Source: an uncultured Roseicyclus sp. (GTDB taxonomy: Bacteria > Pseudomonadota > Alphaproteobacteria > Rhodobacterales > Rhodobacteraceae). Taken from it: a stretch of 64,000 nt of DNA. The stretch covers positions 124,001-188,000 of the forward strand of contig CANLLF010000005.1 of NCBI GenBank assembly GCA_947491935.1, written 5' to 3'. A program made the position numbers and the translations under genes. This document shows, piece by piece, positions 56,132-64,000 of the stretch. The notes beneath the pieces were generated by a model that did not search any database, was not told the DNA's origin, and saw only the letters and a list, made by a program, of their open reading frames with translations. The stretch's first letter is position 1. Every line of letters starts with the position of its first letter.

Positions 56132-57052
56132 ATGACGCCTGAAATGCGACAGGCCCTGATCGACGTCGGCGAAGATCGGCAATTCACCGCCGGCGATATC
56201 CTGCGGGCGAAGGGGGCCTACGCCTCCGATTTGCTCTTGATCCTTGAAGGCCACGTTGACTGCATCTTGTCTGAGGATCAGACAAAGGCCCTTACCTTGG
56301 GGCCCGATAGCGTCGTCGGAGAGATCGGTTTTCTGACCGGCCAGGCCGCCAATGCGACCCTGCGCGCGACAGATGACGTGCGTGCCCTGTCGTTGGACGC
56401 AGCGGCCCTTGCGACCTTACGCCAAGGGGCACCGGAGATTGCCGCCGACGTGTTGCGGCACCTGGCCCGTCTGATGCAGGCCCGTGTGGAGAGCAACAAG
56501 GAGCAAATGGATGAGGCGCCCCCGTCATCCACATCCGGCCTCGACATCGTCCGGTGCTCGACACTCGATCAACTCCGGACGGCTCAGCGTCTGCGCTACG
56601 ATGTGCAATGTCTGGATCACGGGCGCAGCTCAGCCGACGCTGATCATGATGAAAAGCTGATCTGGGACGAATTCGATACAACCGGAACGACTTTCTTGGC
56701 CTATCAGGGCGCCCGCCCGGTCGGAACACTGCGCGTGAATGTGGGCCAGCATTCAGATTTCGATGTGCTCACGCAGCTTTACGGGATGGACCAATCCGGC
56801 GATGGAGCGAAGGAATGGGCCCTTGTCTCTCGTATCGCGATCCGCGATTTGCCTGACGCACCCGATACCCTCACGCAGCTCGTGGCAGCGGGCCGTCTGG
56901 CCCTCGAAGAAACGGAGGCGCACGTCGCATTCCTGGATTGCCCGCCATCGGTCATCAGGGTTTTCAAGGCATCCGGGTTCGTGCGCTCGGCGCCTGACTT
57001 CCTGCACGCGGAAAACGGGATTTCCACTCCGATGAAGTTGATCCTGGATTGA
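56132..57052 (+). CDS. Cyclic-nucleotide-binding domain fused to a GNAT acyltransferase
   Basis: The 306-aa protein has a Crp-like cNMP domain at residues about 5-115 (FTAGDILRAKGAYASDLLLI, then VGEIGFLTGQAANATLRATD). This is followed by a GNAT domain at about 135-306 (QRLRYDVQCLDHG, then FLAYQGARPVGTLRVN and LVSRIAIR). The layout suggests acyl transfer controlled by a nucleotide. GGAGG lies 8 bases before the ATG at 56132. The acyl acceptor is unknown; an FeeM/autoinducer-synthase-like or protein-acetylating role are both possible. It precedes the flagellar block. Confidence 0.8.
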   Translation: MTPEMRQALIDVGEDRQFTAGDILRAKGAYASDLLLILEGHVDCILSEDQTKALTLGPDSVVGEIGFLTGQAANATLRATDDVRALSLDAAALATLRQGAPEIAADVLRHLARLMQARVESNKEQMDEAPPSSTSGLDIVRCSTLDQLRTAQRLRYDVQCLDHGRSSADADHDEKLIWDEFDTTGTTFLAYQGARPVGTLRVNVGQHSDFDVLTQLYGMDQSGDGAKEWALVSRIAIRDLPDAPDTLTQLVAAGRLALEETEAHVAFLDCPPSVIRVFKASGFVRSAPDFLHAENGISTPMKLILD

Positions 57053-57137
57053 GGCCTGTGCCGCCGATTGTAGGCGGGCTTAAACCTCTGTTCATCCTGA
57101 TGTCGTAGCCCTGCTTCTGAATTGCAGGAGCGCGGCC

Positions 57138-57971
57138 ATGGCGGATAATGAACTTCGCCCAATTATCGTCAAACGCAAGAAGGTGGTCGGCGGTGGCGGC
57201 CATCATGGTGGCGCGTGGAAGGTCGCCTATGCGGATTTCGTAACCGCGATGATGGCGTTTTTCATGCTCATGTGGCTTCTGAACGCCACCACCGAGAACC
57301 AGCGTAAAGGGCTTGCCGATTATTTCAGCCCCACCGTGCCGGTCACCCGGATTTCAGGGGGCGGAGACGGGGCATTTGGCGGCGAAAGTCCGTTTTCCGA
57401 AGAGGTCATCGCCCAAGAGGGGACAGGTGCCTCGAATCTGCGGCCCACAGAAGGCCGCCAGGCCATGGGTGCCGAGGGAACCTCGTATAACGAGGAAGAA
57501 GAAACCGCTGAACTGACGGAGATCGAGCGCTCGCTGACGGGCGATGGCGGCGACAGCATGGTCAGCGAGTTGGCGCGCTTGCATATCGAGACACGCCTGA
57601 CCGATGAGGGGCTCATCATCGAGGTCTTCTCCCGCCCCGGGTCCCCGATTTTCGACCCGGATACCGAGATGCCCCAGCCTTGGCTCGCGGAACTGGCCGT
57701 CACGATGGTGGACCTGTTCGGCACCGTTACCAACGTGGTGGCAGTCGAAGCCCATATCGCGGCGGAGCCGCTTGTGCGCTCCACGGCCAGCGGATGGCAA
57801 CGCACGACCGAACGCGCCCAGATGATGCGCACGCTGCTCGAAGCGGGCGGACTGGATGCCCATCGTGTCGCCCGCGTGACGGGGCACTCAGATCGCGAGC
57901 CGGTGGTTCGCCCACCCATCGCGCCGCGCAACGACCGGGTTGAGATCATCCTTCTGCGGAACGCGCGTTAG
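57138..57971 (+). CDS. motB: Flagellar motor stator protein MotB
   Basis: The 277-aa protein has a basic N-terminus (VKRKKVVGGGG), then a single helix VAYADFVTAMMAFFMLMWLL with the proton-carrying Asp. A Glu-rich linker and a C-terminal OmpA/MotB-type peptidoglycan-binding domain follow (HIAAEPLVRSTASGWQRTTE, then NDRVEIILL). It anchors the stator to the cell wall. No motA is adjacent. It heads the flagellar block. Confidence 0.9.
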   Translation: MADNELRPIIVKRKKVVGGGGHHGGAWKVAYADFVTAMMAFFMLMWLLNATTENQRKGLADYFSPTVPVTRISGGGDGAFGGESPFSEEVIAQEGTGASNLRPTEGRQAMGAEGTSYNEEEETAELTEIERSLTGDGGDSMVSELARLHIETRLTDEGLIIEVFSRPGSPIFDPDTEMPQPWLAELAVTMVDLFGTVTNVVAVEAHIAAEPLVRSTASGWQRTTERAQMMRTLLEAGGLDAHRVARVTGHSDREPVVRPPIAPRNDRVEIILLRNAR

Positions 57972-58076
57972 CGGCCGAGGCTCGAAATAAGCCAAGGATT
58001 TTAAACGTTAGGACCGTCTTAAGGCTTGGCACGCAAAGCTGCGTCCAAATCAGAATGCAGCAGAAAGGTGCATGAT

Positions 58077-59396
58077 ATGACAATTTCTTCCTCGCTGAAT
58101 GCAGGCGTGGCTGGCCTTTCGGTCAACGCCAGCCGCCTCGCGACCATTGCCGACAACATCGCCAATTCCGGGACCAATGGGTACAAACGTGCCGTGGCCG
58201 ATTTCGCCTCCATGGTCATCGACCAAGGCAGCGGTATCTATTCCGCCGGTGGCGTCCGGGTCACAACGCAACGGCTGATCGATCAGCCCGGAGCACTTGG
58301 CACCACCAACAACCCCACCGATCTGGCCGTGCGTGGTCGAGGATTCCTTCCAGTTACAACCGGGGCCGCAGTCGGGGCACAAGCCGGCGGTGACCTGCCC
58401 TTGTTTCTTGCAACGACGGGATCCTTCCGAACCGACGCAGACGGTTTCCTTCGCACGCCAACCGGTGTGACCCTGATGGGATGGCCCGCCAATCCCGACG
58501 GCTCCATCCCGACCTTTCCGCGCGATACCGGGGCCGGATTGGAACCGGTGCGCGTCAACGTCAACCAATTCACATCCGAGCCGACCACGCGTATTTCCTT
58601 GGGAGTGAACCTTCCGGGGACCGATACGACAGCGGGCTCGCCCGGTGATACCAGGCAATTGTCGATCGAGTATTTCGACAATCTTGGGACGTCCCAATCC
58701 ATCGAGGTCGAATTCACACCGGATGTTCCCGCATCGGGCGATCCCGCGTCAAATACGTGGACAATGGTTCTGCGTGATAGCGCATCCAACAACGCAATCG
58801 TTGGTGAATACAGCGTCGAGTTCAACGATAGCCGGGCGGATGGCGGCACCATTGCCGACGTAACGCAAGGCGTACCTGCCGTCGGCGGTGGCTGGGATTC
58901 GGGCACCGGTGCGCTGACGATCGACGTTTTAGGCGGCCCAATCGAGATCAATATCGGCGCACAAGGAACCGGTTCGGGCCTGACCCAGCTGTCCGACAAC
59001 TTTGCGCCAACCGCCATTTCGAAAGACGGCTCACCCGTCGGAAACCTCGTTTCGGTTGAGGTGGATGCGAACGGTTTTGTGCATGCCAATTTTGATGTCG
59101 GGATCACCCGCACGGTCTATCAGATCCCGCTGATTGATCTGCCAAATCCCAATGGCCTGATCGCCCATGACAACCAGCTGTATTCCACGTCGGCAGAAAG
59201 TGGCAGCTTCTTCCTCTGGGATGCAGGAGACGGCCCCACCGGCGATGTCGTTGCCTTCGCGCTGGAAGAATCCGCCACGGACGTCGCCGCCGAATTAACC
59301 CAATTGATCCAAACGCAAAGGGCTTATTCTTCCAATGCAAAAATCATCCAGACCGTGGATGAAATGCTTCAGGAAACCACGAATATCATCCGCTGA
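58077..59396 (+). CDS. flgE: Flagellar hook protein FlgE
   Basis: The 439-aa hook subunit has the N-terminal rod/hook motif LNAGVAGLSVNASRLATIAD followed by NIANSGTNGYKRA. A D1/D2 core contains TTGSFRTDADGFLRTPTG, and the C-terminal coiled segment is LTQLIQTQRAYSSNAKIIQT. AAGG lies 8 bases upstream of the ATG. It precedes flgK by 33 bases. Confidence 0.94.
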   Translation: MTISSSLNAGVAGLSVNASRLATIADNIANSGTNGYKRAVADFASMVIDQGSGIYSAGGVRVTTQRLIDQPGALGTTNNPTDLAVRGRGFLPVTTGAAVGAQAGGDLPLFLATTGSFRTDADGFLRTPTGVTLMGWPANPDGSIPTFPRDTGAGLEPVRVNVNQFTSEPTTRISLGVNLPGTDTTAGSPGDTRQLSIEYFDNLGTSQSIEVEFTPDVPASGDPASNTWTMVLRDSASNNAIVGEYSVEFNDSRADGGTIADVTQGVPAVGGGWDSGTGALTIDVLGGPIEINIGAQGTGSGLTQLSDNFAPTAISKDGSPVGNLVSVEVDANGFVHANFDVGITRTVYQIPLIDLPNPNGLIAHDNQLYSTSAESGSFFLWDAGDGPTGDVVAFALEESATDVAAELTQLIQTQRAYSSNAKIIQTVDEMLQETTNIIR

Positions 59397-59429
59397 TCGG
59401 CGGGTGATGTCCGGGGTTGATCCCGTATC

Positions 59430-60893
59430 ATGAGCATCTCGTCCGCACTTTCGAACGCCCTGAGCGGGCTCACAGCCTCGTCGCGCGCGGCCAATGTCGT
59501 TTCCTCCAATATCGCTAATGCGATGACGGAAGGGTACGGCACCCGCCGCCTTGACGTGGCCTCCCGTATGAACGGAAGCGAGGGCTCTGGCGTGCGGGTT
59601 GTTGGCATCAGCCGGCAGGAAGATACGGTGCTCCTTGCGCAGCGCCGTCTGTCAAGCGCGGACCTTGGTGCCAACCAAACCACGGCAGATTTCATGGCGC
59701 GTCTGGAAACCCTGATCGGCGCCCCGGATACGCCCGGCAGTTTGTCAGGGCAATTGGCCGAGTTTGAAGGGCGGATGATCTCGGCGGCGAACAGCCCGTG
59801 GAACGATACGCTACTGACAAACGCCGTCGACGGCGCTCAATCGCTGGTCGATACGATCAACGCGATCAGTTCGGGCATTCAGGATGAGCGCTTCCGCGCA
59901 GATACCGATATCGACCGCGCCGTCGTGCAGATCAATTCCGCCCTTGAAGGCCTGGAAGACCTGAACAAACGGATTCTCTCCGCGACGGCCAAAGGCAGTG
60001 AGGTCGCATCACTCATGGACGCGCAGGCTCAATTGGTCGAACAGGTCGCTCCCTACATTCCCATTCAAACACGCCGTGAAACCAACGGTGCATTGCAAAT
60101 CTACAGCGATGATGGCCACGTGCTGCTTGGCCACCGGGCGGCCGAACTGGGTTTCGACCGCGCGCCCGGGATGGATCCGTTCCTTTCACTCGAAAACGAC
60201 AATATCTCGGGTCTCACCTTGAATGGGCGTCCGCTGCGCCTTGATGGGGCCTACCCCGCATTTGAGGGTGGTCAGCTCAGCGCAATGTTTGAAGTTCGCG
60301 ATACGCTGGGGCCGGAGGCTCAGGCACGCCTCGACGGCGTGGCCCGGGATTTGGCCGAGCGCTTCGACCGCCCTGGCCTGGATGCAACCATCGCCGCCGG
60401 ATCACCTGGCCTCTTCAACGATGCCGGTGCGCTTGTTGATGGCGTGAATGAAGTCGGCCTTGCTGGCCGTTTGCGGCTGAACGCGGCGGTTGTGCCCGCG
60501 GAAGGCGGCGCTGTGTGGCGTCTCCGTGACGGGTTAGGCGCAGCAGTCGAAGGCCCCTCGGGAAATGCCACTTTCCTGACCGCTCAGATTGATGCGATGG
60601 CCGCAACCCAGCCTACGGCGTCCGCTGCGTTTTCACCTACCTCGCGGTCCCTGTCAGGCCTGATATCGGAGAACCTGTCGATCGCAGGGCTGGGGCGCTC
60701 CTCCGCGGAGATGAAGCTCAGCCAGGCGGCAGCGCGCCATACGACGTTGGAAACCGCCGAACTGGCCAGCGGAGTGGACACCGATGACGAATTGCAACGC
60801 CTCCTGCGCATCGAACAGATGTATGCCGCCAATGCCCGCGTCATCACGGTTTCGGAAGAAATGATGGATGAGCTGATGAGGATCGCACGATGA
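59430..60893 (+). CDS. flgK: Flagellar hook-filament junction protein FlgK
   Basis: The 487-aa protein is HAP1. It has the N-terminal segment ALSNALSGLTASSRAANVVS followed by NIANAMTEGYGTR, and the C-terminal LLRIEQMYAANARVITVSEE. It links the hook to filament. The stop overlaps flgL as ATGA. Confidence 0.94.
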   Translation: MSISSALSNALSGLTASSRAANVVSSNIANAMTEGYGTRRLDVASRMNGSEGSGVRVVGISRQEDTVLLAQRRLSSADLGANQTTADFMARLETLIGAPDTPGSLSGQLAEFEGRMISAANSPWNDTLLTNAVDGAQSLVDTINAISSGIQDERFRADTDIDRAVVQINSALEGLEDLNKRILSATAKGSEVASLMDAQAQLVEQVAPYIPIQTRRETNGALQIYSDDGHVLLGHRAAELGFDRAPGMDPFLSLENDNISGLTLNGRPLRLDGAYPAFEGGQLSAMFEVRDTLGPEAQARLDGVARDLAERFDRPGLDATIAAGSPGLFNDAGALVDGVNEVGLAGRLRLNAAVVPAEGGAVWRLRDGLGAAVEGPSGNATFLTAQIDAMAATQPTASAAFSPTSRSLSGLISENLSIAGLGRSSAEMKLSQAAARHTTLETAELASGVDTDDELQRLLRIEQMYAANARVITVSEEMMDELMRIAR

Positions 60894-61900
60894 CCTTCAC
60901 GACATTCGGCGACATGGCGCAGTTCAACATGTTGCGACGCGACGGAGCGCAACTGAAATCCGACCTCACCCGCCTGACGAGCGAGCTCGCGAGCGGACGC
61001 AAGGCCGATCTCGGTCGTGCTTTGAGAGGCAATTTTTCCACGCTCGCTGATATCACGCGAAGTCTCAGATTGAACTCCAGCTTCAGCGCCTCCATTGCCG
61101 AAGCGGCGATCACGGCGGAAGGGCGCCAGACATCGTTGGGTCGTGTCGCGGCGGAGCTGGACGGCTTTGCGCCAAGGCTCCTCGCCGTCTCCGGCGCAGG
61201 GAGCCAAAACGACATGCAGCTCAGTCTTGCGGGCGGGACGGAACGGTTTGAACAGGCCGTCAACGCCCTGAATACACGTATAGCCGGGCGTAGTCTGTTT
61301 TCCGCGGACGATCCCGAAGCATCACCCCTCATCAGCGGTGACGCGATCATGACGGAATTGAGAACCCTCGTGGCGACTACGACCGATGCCGCTACGATGG
61401 AGGCCGATATTCGCGCCTGGTTCAGCGACGCCGGTGGAGGGTACGAGACTGTGGCCTGGCAAGGCGGTGCCGGAAGTCCTCCCGACGTATTGCTGAGCGA
61501 AGGGCAGTCGGCCAGGACGGGTGTCACAGCGCTTGACCCTGCAATCCGGGAAAGCCTGATCGGTTTGTCGCTTGCTGCCCTCGCATCCGAGCAAGCCGCG
61601 CCACTGACCGAACCAGAACAGCGTGCTCTGGTCACGGCGGCCGCGGAACAAATGATACGCGGCGAGCAAGACTTGATCAGCCTGCGCGCACGGCTTGGCA
61701 GTGAAGAAGCACGTATCGATGAAGCCCGGGTGGCCACGGAAACCGCTCGCGCCAGCCTCGAAATTGAATATGGCCGCCTTGTGGAAGCTGATCCCTACGA
61801 AACCGCGACGGACCTTGAAACCGTCAATACGCGGCTCGAAAGCCTCTATATCCTCACCGCGCGCTTGTCGCGCCTCAGCCTGACGGAGTTCATCCGGTGA
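60890..61900 (+). CDS. flgL: Flagellar hook-associated protein FlgL
   Basis: The 336-aa flagellin-family protein (HAP3) has the N-terminal coiled segment FNMLRRDGAQLKSDLTRLTS and a C-terminal helix ending LESLYILTARLSRLSLTEFI. It overlaps both neighbours by four bases. Confidence 0.9.
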   Translation: MTFTTFGDMAQFNMLRRDGAQLKSDLTRLTSELASGRKADLGRALRGNFSTLADITRSLRLNSSFSASIAEAAITAEGRQTSLGRVAAELDGFAPRLLAVSGAGSQNDMQLSLAGGTERFEQAVNALNTRIAGRSLFSADDPEASPLISGDAIMTELRTLVATTTDAATMEADIRAWFSDAGGGYETVAWQGGAGSPPDVLLSEGQSARTGVTALDPAIRESLIGLSLAALASEQAAPLTEPEQRALVTAAAEQMIRGEQDLISLRARLGSEEARIDEARVATETARASLEIEYGRLVEADPYETATDLETVNTRLESLYILTARLSRLSLTEFIR

Positions 61901-63000
61901 TCCGATTCCTTGCGCTCGTAATGACTGCGACGCTGCTTGCGACAGCAGCTCTCGCCACTCCGATCAGGATCAAGGACTTGGTGGAGTTCGATGGCGTTCG
62001 GGGCAACGATCTGGTGGGCTACGGCCTGGTCGTCGGCCTGAACGGCACCGGGGACGGCCTGCGCAATGCCCCATTCACCGAAGAGATCATGGTGAACATT
62101 CTCGAACGGCTTGGAGTGAACGTTACGGGTGAGCAATTTCGCCCTCAGAATGTCGCTGCCGTCATTGTAACCTCAACCCTGCCGCCGTTTGCCAGGCAGG
62201 GTGGGCAGATTGACATCACGGTTTCTGCGATCGGCGATGCCGACAGTCTGCTCGGCGGGACACTGGTCATGACCCCGCTGACGGCGGCAGACGGCGAAAT
62301 ATATGCGGTCGCACAAGGCGCAGTGATCGCGGGCGGCGCCTCCGCCGGAGGGGACGGAGCGCAAGTTGTTCAGGGCGTACCGACGGCGGGTGTTATTCCG
62401 GCCGGCGCGCGGGTGGAACGCGAGGTTGGCTTCGACTTCACAGATATGGCCCAGATTCGTCTTGCCTTGCGATCCCCGGATTTTACAACTGCCGCTCGGA
62501 TAGAAGTCGCGATAAATACCGAATTCGGTCGTGGCGTCGCGGCAATGCTCGATGCTGGCACCGTCCTTCTTGATATCGAGCGCACACGGGCGCCGTCACC
62601 GGCGCACGCAATAACACGGGTTGAGAACATCTTGGTCGAACCGGAAACGCGCGCCCGTGTCGTCGTTGATCAAAGATCGGGGACAATCGTGATGGGCGAG
62701 GATGTCCGCATCAGCCGCGTGGCTGTCGCGCAAGGTAACCTGACCCTTCGTATAGAAGAAGAACCTATCGTCGTTCAGCCAAATCCCTTTGCAGAAGGAG
62801 AGACGGTAGTGGTTCCGAGGACGCAGGCTGATCTGCTCGAAGATCCCGGCACTCGGCTGGCAGAGATCCGCGGCGGCACATCCCTTTCGGAGGTCGTTGG
62901 CGCACTGAATGCGCTTGGTGTTTCGCCGAGAGACATGATCGACATTCTATCGAGCATCGAAGCCGCCGGCGCTTTGCACGCGGAATTCATCGTAAGGTAG
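61897..63000 (+). CDS. flgI: Flagellar P-ring protein FlgI
   Basis: The 367-aa periplasmic P-ring subunit has a signal peptide (MIRFLALVMTATLLATAALA). Family motifs are VEFDGVRGNDLVGYGLVVGL, VTSTLPPFARQGGQIDITVS and GTSLSEVVGALNALGVSPRD. It forms the bushing for the rod. It is the last gene of the rightward flagellar block. Confidence 0.95.
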   Translation: MIRFLALVMTATLLATAALATPIRIKDLVEFDGVRGNDLVGYGLVVGLNGTGDGLRNAPFTEEIMVNILERLGVNVTGEQFRPQNVAAVIVTSTLPPFARQGGQIDITVSAIGDADSLLGGTLVMTPLTAADGEIYAVAQGAVIAGGASAGGDGAQVVQGVPTAGVIPAGARVEREVGFDFTDMAQIRLALRSPDFTTAARIEVAINTEFGRGVAAMLDAGTVLLDIERTRAPSPAHAITRVENILVEPETRARVVVDQRSGTIVMGEDVRISRVAVAQGNLTLRIEEEPIVVQPNPFAEGETVVVPRTQADLLEDPGTRLAEIRGGTSLSEVVGALNALGVSPRDMIDILSSIEAAGALHAEFIVR

Positions 63001-63420
63001 AACCAAGGCAGCGCAGCAACGTGACATTGGCCGCTGATCGTTGGAAAATCATATGGATTTAAAGCCTTGGGTCTTGATTGGTCATGTCCCAGCCAAACCT
63101 ACTCTCCGCTAGAGATCCCAACAAGACCGCCTTGCCGCATAGCATATGCCTAATTGTGCGACCAACAACAGTTCGACCATGCAACACAACTAGCTGACCC
63201 GAACAGGTTTCGGCTGCGTCTATAGCTCGTTGATGAATAGGATGCGGGACCACGTCGTACGGTTTGTTCGATATGGCCCCGTTGTGAAAACGCGGCAAGC
63301 TTCAAATCTACTATAGGATTTGAGCTGTAGACACCCTGGTGTCATTTTGGGCAGTCAACGAGTATCGCGATGGGGCGGCGAGGCAGGGTACGCGGATCAA
63401 GTCGCCGCCCGCTCAATTTA
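63001..63420. other. Gap after flgI
   Basis: A 79-codon minus-strand frame (63059-63298) has only a TTG start and no family resemblance, so it is not called. No hairpin terminator is obvious after flgI. Confidence 0.4.
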
Positions 63421-63900
63421 TCAAATTTGACGAAGACGTCGCACAACGGTGCGTGCAACGGGGCCGGGGAGCGACTTGAGCGTTTCGATCCTAGCACCGC
63501 GATCAAGTTTGCTTAGCAGCTTGGCTATCACGGCGGGGTGCTCGCTCCCCAATGTCGCACGATCAAGATTTGACGCGAGACGCGCCTCTACTCCGGGTCG
63601 GTCGTCTTGTTGCCTGTCCCGGTGTGGAGCCGCTGCGTCATTCACTGTGTTTTCAGGTTCAGGCGGGGCGGCTTTCTTCGCGCTACGCCCTGGCTCCGCG
63701 TTGCTGCGCAACCGTTCCAACAGACGGTTGCGATGCCAGGCCACCCGACTTGCGTCCACCTCCAACCCGGCGGTTGTCAGATCAGGGTTGTCTGCGCGGA
63801 GTTTTTTCATGCCTTCCGGCCCCAGCAGCGACGACAAGACACTCATTTTTTCGGCTTTGGATGCAGGGACGTTCGGTTCATGATTTGGATTGGTCTGCAT
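63421..63900 (-). CDS. Protein with a C-terminal FliG-like EHP segment, flagellar-linked
   Basis: The 159-aa protein starts at an ATG with GGAGG 5 bases upstream. Residues 1-60 are helical (MSVLSSLLGPEGMKKLRADN), and residues 70-110 are Pro/Arg/Asp-rich and probably disordered. Residues 118-159 read GSEHPAVIAKLLSKLDRG and continue to LKSLPGPVARTVVRRLRQI. This resembles the EHPQ-helix pattern of FliG middle domains, which bind FliM. It is convergent with flgI and has no signal peptide. The similarity is short, so a motor role is inference. Confidence 0.6.
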   Translation of the reverse strand: MQTNPNHEPNVPASKAEKMSVLSSLLGPEGMKKLRADNPDLTTAGLEVDASRVAWHRNRLLERLRSNAEPGRSAKKAAPPEPENTVNDAAAPHRDRQQDDRPGVEARLASNLDRATLGSEHPAVIAKLLSKLDRGARIETLKSLPGPVARTVVRRLRQI

Positions 63901-64000
63901 GAGATCCTCCGAAAAATGTTGTAAGGCTGGCGCGTTGGTCAGAAGTAACTTCGGACCAACGCGCCGGTAATCAGGGCCCATCCGTCCGCGACGACGAAGA

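Noticed and set aside
63059-63298. 79-codon minus-strand frame after flgI
   Set aside because: It has only a TTG start, no ribosome site and no recognisable motif.
1-64000. CRISPR array or phage structural genes
   Set aside because: No regularly spaced direct repeats and no capsid, tail or terminase-like proteins were seen.

Overview
The window looks like a chromosome of a marine Rhodobacteraceae (Roseobacter group, Alphaproteobacteria). The evidence is high GC, many ATGA/TGATG start-stop overlaps, a small degraded tyrosine recombinase of a type I associate with this family, a Rhizobium-style rha catabolic cluster, and a flagellar motB-flgE-flgK-flgL-flgI block. This assignment rests on protein resemblance from memory, not on a search.

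Region 1 (1-20.5 kb) is an accessory mosaic with long gene-poor gaps. It holds the first 23 codons of a LysE-type exporter, the 3' half of a tRNA-Thr(CGU)-like gene, a HIT protein, an Lrp regulator divergent from azlCD, and an integrase gene with two in-frame stops. These are followed by a LuxR-HTH/TPR protein, an RTX protein with a small HExxH partner, an SGNH hydrolase and an ArsR-ArsC fusion. Next come an ECF42/DGPF/SDR operon, a TetR-membrane protein-MBL-like operon with a near-palindromic operator, a periplasmic calcineurin-like phosphoesterase with a terminator, and an IS110 fossil.

Region 2 (20.5-28.2 kb) is a zinc-starvation locus. zur-znuC-znuB is divergent from znuA (with a very His-rich loop) and a NicO-type transporter. 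A second unit follows with a COG0523 GTPase, an AztD-like zinc chaperone, DUF1826 and DUF6525 proteins. Zur-like palindromes precede both rightward units.

Region 3 (28.2-34.3 kb) is a decayed mobile segment. It has a membrane-protein gene with two homopolymer frameshifts, a multiply frameshifted TraA/MobA relaxase-helicase, an intact ankyrin-repeat protein and a sulfotransferase C-terminal remnant.

Region 4 (34.3-41.6 kb) is an AfuABC/FbpABC-type ABC importer operon ending in an inositol-monophosphatase-family gene, then a DEAD-box helicase.

Region 5 (41.6-52.3 kb) is a complete L-rhamnose locus: rhaI and rhaD leftward, rhaR-S-T-P-Q-U-K rightward, with a perfect 15-bp inverted repeat in the divergent promoter. 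ABC uptake (RhaSTPQ), anomer conversion (RhaU), isomerisation (RhaI), phosphorylation (RhaK) and cleavage plus oxidation (RhaD) form one pathway under a DeoR-type regulator.

Region 6 (52.3-57.1 kb) has a TetR regulator, an IorAB-type molybdenum dehydrogenase, a small membrane protein and a cyclic-nucleotide-domain/GNAT fusion. Region 7 (57.1-64 kb) is the flagellar block, followed by a leftward 159-aa protein whose C-terminus resembles the EHP motif of FliG.
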